DNA of 64,000 nucleotides from Choristoneura fumiferana. Taxonomy: Eukaryota > Arthropoda > Insecta > Lepidoptera > Tortricidae. Below, piece by piece: positions 10,619-20,300 of the stretch (position 1 is the first letter of the stretch; each line of letters opens with the position of its first letter). Where the stretch lies: NCBI RefSeq assembly GCF_025370935.1, contig NC_133485.1:8150734-8214733 (forward strand), given 5' to 3'. A program made the position numbers and the translations under genes. The notes beneath the pieces were generated by a model that was not told the DNA's origin, ran no database searches, and worked only from the letters and a program-made list of their open reading frames with translations.

Positions 10619-10629
10619 TTGGCGGGAAG
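10619..10629 (-). promoter_or_regulatory. E2F/DP-like site 120 bp upstream of the Rbf start
   Basis: The plus strand reads TTGGCGGGAAG, so the minus strand reads CTTCCCGCCAA. It differs from the TTTSSCGC consensus at its first base only. If real, Rbf would be under E2F control, as is known for pocket-protein genes in other animals. This is inference from a short motif. Confidence 0.5.
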
Positions 10630-10921
10630 AATGCGCCTCCACCCACACATCCGCGCCTTTTTTTGGGTTGCGGGTGGTTGTCTATGGAAATCACGAAGCT
10701 CATGTGATAGAGTGAGATAGCATTAGCTATACTGACTATATCTATAGTAAATGTGACGATGTTTGTCGGTTGGCTATACTCTAATTTTTTGTGCAATGTG
10801 CACATTAAAAAACTGCGGAACCCTAAAAAACCTTTTATTAAAAATACTGTATTTTTCTTTTGGCAACACAGTTGTTTACATGTCGGATGTCGGTGTCATT
10901 CTGACAGTCAGGAGCAGGCTG

Positions 10922-11048
10922 CAGGGCTACTTACTACGAAACTTGAAACTCAAAGTTCGTATCGTACCGTCTCTCTCGCTCTCGTATTAAATAGTGTAAG
11001 TGTCAGAGGAACCGCACGCCACAAACATCGTGTTTCGTAGTACTGCTG
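10922..11048. repeat. Palindromic MITE A, copy 1, in the shared Rbf/RBFA region
   Basis: Begins 'cagggctacttactacgaaa' and ends 'tgtttcgtagtactgctg'. It encloses 'ctctcgctctcgtattaaa' as the copies at 42951 and 47416 do. Imperfect inverted ends; non-coding. Confidence 0.75.
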
Positions 11049-11153
11049 CTACGAAATGCGAAAATTTGAAGTTCGTATCGTACCGTCTCGCTGTCGCGAG
11101 TGAGAGGGCCGGAATGATACGAACTAAGAGTTATGAATTTCGTAGTAGCTCCT
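11042..11153. repeat. Palindromic MITE A, copy 2, adjoining copy 1
   Basis: Runs from 'gctgctacgaaatgcgaa' to 'atttcgtagtagc', with 'gttcgtatcgtaccgtctcg' inside. It shares its left border with copy 1 and ends about 127 bp before the RBFA start codon. Confidence 0.65.
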
Positions 11154-11279
11154 CAGATGTAATTTTGAAGGGAAGGAAGAGTGAATTTATTTATTAATTG
11201 TTTTTTTGCAGTTAAATCATAGTCATAGTTCTTCATAGTTAAAATATCAATTTATTAAGAAGTTGTAGATTAAATCAAA

Positions 11280-11374
11280 ATGTTTCGTAGATTTTATTAT
11301 ACATCGAGTATCTCTTTTAGTATAAAGAAGCAAGGCATTAAACTTATGAAAATGGTCAACCCGAAAGCAAAAAA
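11280..11374 (+). CDS. RBFA: RBFA exon 1
   Basis: Encodes the putative mitochondrial targeting peptide and MVNPKAKK. The donor is AA|GTATTT, exit phase 2, and completes a Lys codon with exon 2. A competing GTATTT two codons later would break the frame. Confidence 0.82.
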
Positions 11375-14300
11375 GTATTTACAATCAGTATTTTTATTAT
11401 TATTGTTACCATAATTATAGTTGTGTTTTTATGTATACAGCGTCCAAGTCCTTCTATTTTACTATATAATTTTAATTCTGGCTTGTGACTTATAGGTTAT
11501 ATGTTGTTATTTTGTAGACAATTTTACCCAGCTATATATGATGACGGAATTAGCAGCATGCCCAGCGTAAAAAGTTTAACTAAAGTTAAACACGAGCCAG
11601 GAAAGCGCGGAGAGCGACGAATTGCGATGCTTAATAAAATGTTCATGAAGAATATTACCGATCTAATGTCCACAGGCACTGTAGCCATGAATGTGGTTGG
11701 TCATGGCATTGAAATATCTAAAGTAAGTATTTAATCTGCTCTATTACGTTACAAACTGTCATAAGTTCAATAAGAACTCTGCAACAAAGATCTTAATGAA
11801 TGTGGAAACAAAATGAAACACAGCTTTCTTGCAAAACATGTTTATCTGTTGTCTGTGGTTTTTGATTTGTATTTTGTGGTTAAAGCTCTAATAATATAAA
11901 GCTAATAATAATAATAATTTAGTAGTTAATAATGTACACAAAATAAAGTGCCTAAGAGGCCAAACACCACCCAAGTTCATTTAGATCTTTGTCATACTCT
12001 ATTGGTCTCCCTCATCCACAACACACTTCATACCTATGTACTACTATTATTGTTTAAAAATAGAGTAGAGTACACATGTAGGTATTTATATTTTGAAGTA
12101 ATGGTTTTTTTAAACTTTATTAGTAGGTAAGTGTAAATGCAAATTGATTCCTAATTTATGTTTGCAGACACAAGTATACTATATACATCAGTACATCATA
12201 CTGCCTGTGCTCTGGCACAGAACTTCTCAGTATATGAGGGCTTGCACCATAGTTCCCACATGAGTTCAGTGCAGATTGGGAATTTCACACACACATCAAT
12301 AGTGAATTGTTATCAACATGCACTTTTTATACATATTTGTAATCATTTATCCAAGTTATAAACAAATAAACAACTAAAATTTGTTCAATAGATTTGGCTG
12401 TCCGTTGTTCACATTGATTAGAAAAAATCCATTTTAAATAACTAAAATGACGTTGCTATGTTAACAAATGTCACAGGAAGGTTATAAGTATTTAATTATT
12501 AACAAATAAATTAATAATGTCATTTGACATATATTGTTTTAAAAAATATATATGGGCGAAAAAGGTTTTGTACCGTAAAGAGATATCCAAAGGTATAATC
12601 CTAAGAAGGTAAGTATTTATTTTATAGTTAAGAACAAAAGTGAATACCTATTCAAATGTATTTGTTTTTTCTGCCAACCATACCCTTTGCTATGAAAAGT
12701 GCATGTTGATAACGATCATGAATCTCTACAAAGGTGTGTACAGGTTTCCTTGTGAAGTTTTCTTTCACTGAACTCAGAAAACCTAAAAAAAAAAAAAAAC
12801 TCAAAAAAACTCAAGAGGTGCAAGCCTGGACTTAAAACCGCAACTCTCTGCTTGAGAGGCAATAGGGCAGACAAAAAAGCTACCATGGCTTCAAATATAT
12901 AAATCTTTAATTTTAGGGGCTGTTTGACCCATTGATTAATTTTATTTGACAGATAAATGTGATGCTGTCTCCAACTATTCAAACAAAACAAACAGAGATG
13001 ACATCACATTTATCAGTCAGATAAATTTAATCAATGGATGGTGTAACAGGGGGTTAATCTCTTGTTTATTATTAGGTGAAAGTTACACCAGACTTCCAGA
13101 CTGTCAATGTGTTCTGGGTGTGCAAGGGAGACTCAACTGATGCAGAGACCGAGGAGCTACTGAATAAAACTGCGGGGCCCCTAAGAGCTGAGTTATCCAG
13201 TCTTCGAGTCATGGGCATAGTACCGTATATACATTTTGTTAAAGGTACGTAAGTTGGTTGACACATTGTGATCGGTAGGATTCCATACCATAAAAAGAAA
13301 ATAGACAGAAGCCATTTATATAAAAAGAAAAAAAGAAACCTTCGTAAGTTTTTTTTTTAAGGCTTAAGTGCACTTTTTTGACTATGCCAGCCTCATTGAA
13401 AGACTCAATGTCCACATTCATCAAACACTCCTATTGCGACGTCCAGATTATCTGGCTGCAAAGGAGTGCTTGATGAACCTGTAAATTCGTACTGCATCTG
13501 CCGATACCAGACAACTCAAAATAACATTCACTGCACCATTGAATAGGTCCAAATCACTCAACCACCTCTCGCGGATATCCTTAGTCAATACACACTCCAC
13601 CAAAAAATGTATTAAGTCCTCAATCTTATTACAATCTGTGCACATGGGGGATTGAATTACTTTCATCATATTTAAAAATTTATTCAATGGAACATGTCCT
13701 GACCGCACTCGAAAGGCTCACACAAGTAAATCCCTGGGGAATCTGGCACAATCAAACCAGGGCACCCTGAAAATTTTGTTCTGTATTGTGTTGTACCAGA
13801 TACCTTTTGTTTTTGACATCAAATTGAATGACTCTTGCCACATATCTGAGCATTTATTCCTCGCAAGTGTCATCAATTCCGTACCATATGGTTTACATAG
13901 GAGTTCCATGCCATCTGTCACTGCCGTTTTAGCCACTCTATCTACTTGCTCATTACCTGCTACTCCAACATGAGACGGTATCCATTGGATAACCAATGTA
14001 ACACCATCAGAGCGCAATCCGTGCATAAGTTTTAATTATGTCGTAGGCTATCGGCATTCCTTGGGACCCCGAGGTACACCGAGCCAGATGTTGAAGCGCC
14101 CTTTTAGAATCTGATAGTATTACGACTTGGTTTTTTCCAATGGATTTAACATAGATTAGTGCTTCATACATCGCTACTAGCTCCGCTCTCATAATTTAGA
14201 TTTTGTTGTCCATCTGTCCACTTTTTGTTAATTCGTATGACAATATAGGCCACACGCGACGATATGCTGCCAAGTTCTGTTACGCGCCTCTCAAGATTGC

Positions 14301-17300
14301 GCCCCACTATAAATCCCACACCGCCATACGCAGAGTTTTCCTCACCTCTAAAGTAAAACAGGTCACCAGACCGGAGCCTCACAGTGCCCTCCCCCTGTCG
14401 TCTGGTCTCGCTCAGTCCGACTATGTCGTAGTTTATTAGTCCTAGTTCTTTCTGTATCTCTTCCAGTCTCGCCTCGTCTCTCAGAGTCCTTACATTATAT
14501 GTTGCCAGGGTCAGTTTGGTTTGGCAGCCTGATCGTACCCAGAGATTCTTAGCACCCCCTTCCCCGCCAATACCGTAACCGCTGCCGTGGATCAGGCTAG
14601 TGGGGCTGCTGGGGACTGGGGGCCGTGGTAAGGTTGTACTGTTCATGGTTGGAGGTTCTTAGCCCGATACCCACCACGTCGGCCACACGTCTTGGCGGGT
14701 TTCACACTTTCAGGAAATATTTCCGTTTCCTAGGCTTGTGTCAACCTGGTCGGGTTACTTAACCGCCGCCCGTGCTCGGCGTTGTCCTTCGATTGGCACC
14801 ACCCAGGTAGCACGTGTAGGGATTTTAAAGGTTTACACCTACGGACGTGAAGGACGTTCACCCCCCAATTATAACAAATTAATACATTGTCTCTGAATAC
14901 GATTTAAAGGATACGATTTACCTTACTCATGAATCGAATCGGTTGTAGATCATGTTGAAATAAATCGATTAAAAAAATCGCTAGATCGTATCCAATTGAA
15001 TCGATCTTCATAAAAATCGAATCGTAACGTGCATCCCTATTATGGTATCTACGACTCGAAACAATTATGTGTTGAGGCCAACAGCTAACTATGTAGGTAT
15101 AAGACATTGTAATGGTTGTAATGTACCTACAATGTTTTTAGGGTTCCGTAGCCAAAATGGCATAACAGAACCCTTATAGTTTCCCCATGTCTGTCAGTCT
15201 GTTCTTCTGCGGCTTTGCTCAGAGACTCTGTGCTAGAAAGCTGTAATTTTGTATGTAACAACTATTCCGACAAAAAGGTAAAAAAAAAAAAATAGGAGAT
15301 GTTTTTCGATTCAGTGATCTGTTTGCGAAATATTTAACTTTAAATTGCAAATTTTCATTAAAATCGAGCATCCACCCTCTAAAAGTCACAGTTGGTTTGA
15401 AGTTTTTTTTAAATTTCGTTATGGTTATATCAAATTAACAAGGAAAACTATTACGCCTAAGTCTGCTTGAGAATTACTTATTAATAGTTTAAGAGTAAGT
15501 AGCAGCTTATAAAATATACCTAGTTAGTATATGAAAAATTCCCTACAAAATGCAAAATCCTTAGATTTTTTTTAATAGCTACCTACGGGAGCCTACCCTG
15601 AGCGTATCGGACATGCTCTTGTCCGGTTTTTGTACTTTATTCTTAAATAATATTCACCATAATTTGTATCATAGATCGCCAAGAAGCACAGATAGTTGAC
15701 TTGGACCGGCGACTTGCTATAGCTGACTATGGAGAAGATTACGAACAAACGGATCTTGGTCATCTGCTCAAGTCAGAATTCACTCTCAATACAAAACTGT
15801 CGCCTGAAGTGAAGGTATCTATTTCATCTTTTGCTTTTTAACCTCCGGCGCAAAAAGAGGGGAGTTATGAGTTTGACGCCAATGTCTGTATGTCTCTCTG
15901 TCTGCCTTTGGTAACGTAGCTTTCAAACGGATGGATTGATTCCGATGCGGTTTTTTCTTTTAGCGAGTTTCCTTGCGGTAGTTATTTGCTTCTTTTTTCT
16001 TATTTAAGAGTTACACTCTTGTCGGTGTAGTCGATGAATTAACCACCGATACGATATAACGGCTACCTTCTCTTTTATTTGCTTTGTATAATATTTTCTC
16101 GGTTTCCCTCTTTTTCGCTCCCTTTCCACTTTTCCTTCTAAGATGACATTTATGAACTCATCATGTCGTAATCAATCAATCGATCAACCAAATTAAAAAA
16201 AAAACACAAAATAAAATATACATATATTATCAGTTCAGCCGTTTTTGAGACGACAATGTCGGGGTTTTTCGACTTTTGTAAGTTGGTTATATTATATCCA
16301 ACTTAATTACTCAACTATCAGCATACTATGCTACTTTAAACATTAATACACTCATCATCATCCTTTCATAGGGTAACGTCCCACCGCTGGGCGCAGACTT
16401 GGAAATATTTAACGCTAGTGTTTACCCGCGGCTTCGCACGCGTCTATTATTAGATACAGCGGTTGAATTGGGATGTCCCAATTTAAGACAACATGTAATA
16501 AATCGAAAACCATTTGGAGTAATAGGCTTTATGAAGCGTTTTCAGAAATCAGAGTCCAAAAATGTGATAAACTGAATTAAATAAACAAAATTTAAGTAAT
16601 GACCCACATTTGACCCCTGCAGTGTCCCGTTACAAAAGCAGTTATAAAGCAGGTCTACACTCTTAAGCAAATTGACAGTTTGAAATGTTGCTGTCCTGCT
16701 TATAATAGCAAAGATAGAACTTTACTCACATGATGCGCACCCGGCCTTAAACAGTTGTCATTTATCGTAAAGTCCGAAATTAATACGAGTATTTCCAATG
16801 TATTTTTAAAAATTAAATTATTAAATTACTACGTTACAAGTAAATACAAAAGAATTTAAATATCAGATTTTAATAAAAAATATATTTATATTTACTATCA
16901 CACCATTAAATAAACATAGGAATATCGAAGCTAAAAGAAGAGAAATAAATAAAACTATTTGTCATGGTTCATTTAGGACCCTAAGCCGTGCTTAAATTAT
17001 TGACAAATTGTAATACCACAGATTATGTTATGTACGACCTGAATTTTTCTAGGCAATGGAACGTGGCTGTCTCACTGTGACGTCATCAAGCGTATTTCGT
17101 AAAAAAAATATAAAAATTAAATACTCATCCAAATTCAAAATTAATGAAAATGGTATCTTAAAATATCCTACTCTTTCCAAAATAAAATAAAAAATATAGG
17201 TTATTTTTTTTGGTGCATCCCAATTGAAATTCCAGGATTTCACAAAATCGTAGTTTTTGATGAAGTTGCATTATAAACAACAGTGCCTCATGACTAATGA

Positions 17301-20300
17301 TTATTAAAGTAAAATCCCGGAATTTCAATTAAACTTGGTTCTAGTTATATCATAAAATTTACCTATTGTGAAAAAATTGTACTACTGGACGAGATTAGGT
17401 ACGGTGGTTTACATAATCTATAGTAGACTAACTTTTCCGGATTCCGAAGCAAAAATGTCAAAAACGGAACCCTTATAGTTACGCCATGTCCGTCTGTCCG
17501 TCCGTCCGTCCCTGGCTTTGCTCAGAGATTATCAGTGCTAGAAAGCTGTAATTTTGCACGGATATACGTACCAACTCTCTGCCAGACATCGGGCTACTTG
17601 GCGACGCGTCGCGAGAGCAGCAATGGCACAGGAATCGATTGACCGAAGCATGACCACGACCACTCTGTCAAGAGTGAACGACTCAGAAGAGAAGAGACGT
17701 ACCAACTATGCCGACAAAATGTTAAAAAAGAAAAAAAAATGTAATTCCTATATAGAAACAAATTGAGTCATGACTCAGGGTGGAACCTTTTATTTCACTA
17801 TGATTTCTTTGACAAAAGTATGAGATGTCAACATGACATTAGTAGCACAGAGGTTCCACCCTGGGTCATGATTCAATTTATTCGACTGTACCTGCCGAAA
17901 GTTGAGGTGTTTTTTTTTCTCGTCTAACCCTGTGGTGTGGGGTATCGTTGGATAGGTCTTTTACATCATTGGAGGGTTGTCAAGACGATTTTTCGATTCA
18001 GTGATATATTTACGAAATATTCAACTTTAAAGTGCAAATTTTCATTAAAACCGGCCGTCCCCCCTCTTCTAAAAGCTAAACTGATTGTTTGAAAAATTTG
18101 GTAAAATTCATGATGGTATAAGTAGGTATATCAAAACAAGGAAAACTATCTTGGGCGTGTCCGACACGCTCTTGGCCGCTTTTTTCTTGTCTTCGAATCC
18201 AGTCACATGCCTGGTAGGGGCTACCATGACGTCACAGGAATACAAAGACATTAATGGCTATCTGACTCACTTATTTTTATCTTTCTTCCGACAACGAAGC
18301 CGCAATTGTGTTCTAGGTTAATTGTTCGACGTATTGTGATTGTGAATCATTTCATAGTACCGATAGCTTAGAAATGTAAGAATTTCTAGACCACGCGGGA
18401 ATGTAAAGTACATTCCTAGTAGGTAGAATAACTAAAATAGTTTTTTGGCGTTTGCGTGTGAATTTTTGTTGAGTCGAACGATTAATCATTTTTTTTTAGC
18501 AGGAGCATTTCTTGATATAGAAAATTTTACAGGCTTTAAATACCTACTAAAAACTTTACACATCTAAAGTTTCAAAAATATGTACCATCAGCCAAATATG
18601 TGGTCTACAACCCTAAAGTTGATAATCGTTTTGCATGTCATAAAACAATAATGCCAATAGACGTTTCTGTCAACTTGAAAGTTCGACTTTAGCGACATAT
18701 TCATTTCATAGGAACTTGTTGAAAAATTGATAGACCACTTATTTGGCTGATGGCTATTCCGATATGTAATAAGGCCGTGGTAACATATTTTTGAGTGGTT
18801 CGGTTAGATCTGTGGTTAGATAAATATTTTTGCACTGGACTGTACTATGTAGCATGTACAGTCGAACAAATTGAATCATGACCCAGGGTAGAACCTTTTA
18901 ATAATTAACTTCACTATGATTTCCTTGACAAAAGTATGAGATGTCAACATGACATTAGTAGCACAAAGGTTCCACCCTGGGTCATGATTCAATTCGTTCG
19001 TTCGACTATACCTACCTAGCGGCTACTAATAATACTAATTACACCTGTGAAACGAATCATACCTACATAACAATCGGTCGTTTACCTTGTTGTTGATTGC
19101 CGATGTTTACAAAAACCGGCCAAGTGCGAGTCGGACTCGCGCACGAAGGGTTCCGTGTCCCTACCATTATCTATACATCATTAGACATTATCAAAAAATG
19201 GCAAAAATCACGATTACTGTATTGGAGCCCCCTTAAATTTTTATTTTGTTTTAATTTAATTATTTATTTTTAAAGTGAATATACAACTAAATATTCTGTG
19301 AATATTTCAAGCGGAAACATGTTGTCGGTATTAAAATCACGTTTGTTGTATGGGAGCCCCCCTCAAATATTTATTTTATTCTGTTTTTAATATTTATTGT
19401 TATAGCGTCAATACATCATATGTGAAAAAAATTCAAGTGTCTGGCTATTACGGCTCAAGAGATAGAGCTCTGTGACAGACGGATGGACATACAGACAGAC
19501 AGACAGCGGAGTCTCAGTAATAGGTTTCCGTTGGCGCCCTTTGGATACGGAGCCCTAAAAATACCAAAAATATTTTTATAAAGTTGGTATAAATAACAAC
19601 ACATTTACCCCCTGTTTCATCATCCATTGATTGAATTTATTTGACGGATAAATGTGATGCCGTCTCTGTTTGTTTTGGTCAAATAGATGGAGACGGCATG
19701 TCAAATTAAATTAATCAATGGGTGGTGAAACAGTCCATTAATCTCGTTTTTAACTCCCAACTCAAAGAGGGGTGTTGTCTGTCTGTGGCATCGTATATAG
19801 CTCTCAAACGAATGGACCGATTTCGATGCGGTTTTTTACGCGAATACGAATTTCCTTGCGGCGGTACTTACTTAGCTATATGGTTGAACTTGATAATAAT
19901 CGGTTCAGCCGTTTTTGAGATATCAAACTTTGAAATGACATTGTCGGTGCTTTTCTAACTTTTTTAAGTTGGTTAGGTTATTTGATCTGTCTATCAAGTG
20001 CAGAGATTGGATAATTTGGCTACCTACGATGATTAGTATTTTTTATTTGGCAAAAAACATGGCCTTATTCTAATAAGTCTTACAATATTATGCACTTGGT
20101 AGGGTATGGCCACAATTATAATAATGTTATCTACTTCATATTAGGTGATTCTAGTAACGGGTACGGGTTACATCTGTTGGGATTTAATATGTGTGTAGGT
20201 ACCACAAAGTTGTGGTAGTCTAGTGGTTTGACATATGGTCTCTTAAGCAGAGGGTCGTGGGTTCGAGCTAAAGAGCACCTTTGAGTTTTAGGAATTTATG

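Larger units (their letters stand above)
10499..11279. promoter_or_regulatory. Shared upstream region of Rbf and RBFA (head-to-head)
   Basis: 781 bp separate the two start codons, which point away from each other. The region contains both 5' UTRs and presumably both promoters. It holds an E2F-like site near Rbf and two MITE A copies near RBFA. I see no TATA box at a believable distance. The transcription starts are unknown. Confidence 0.7.

Noticed and set aside
11501..11734. RBFA start at the ATG near 11501
   Set aside because: That ATG lies before the TTTGTAG acceptor, in the intron. Starting at 11280 gives a basic targeting peptide and the conserved KKQFYP junction.
20211..20285. tRNA gene from the 'gtctagtggttt' and 'gggttcgagc' boxes
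   Set aside because: It runs straight into the family S SINE body; the acceptor stem does not pair.
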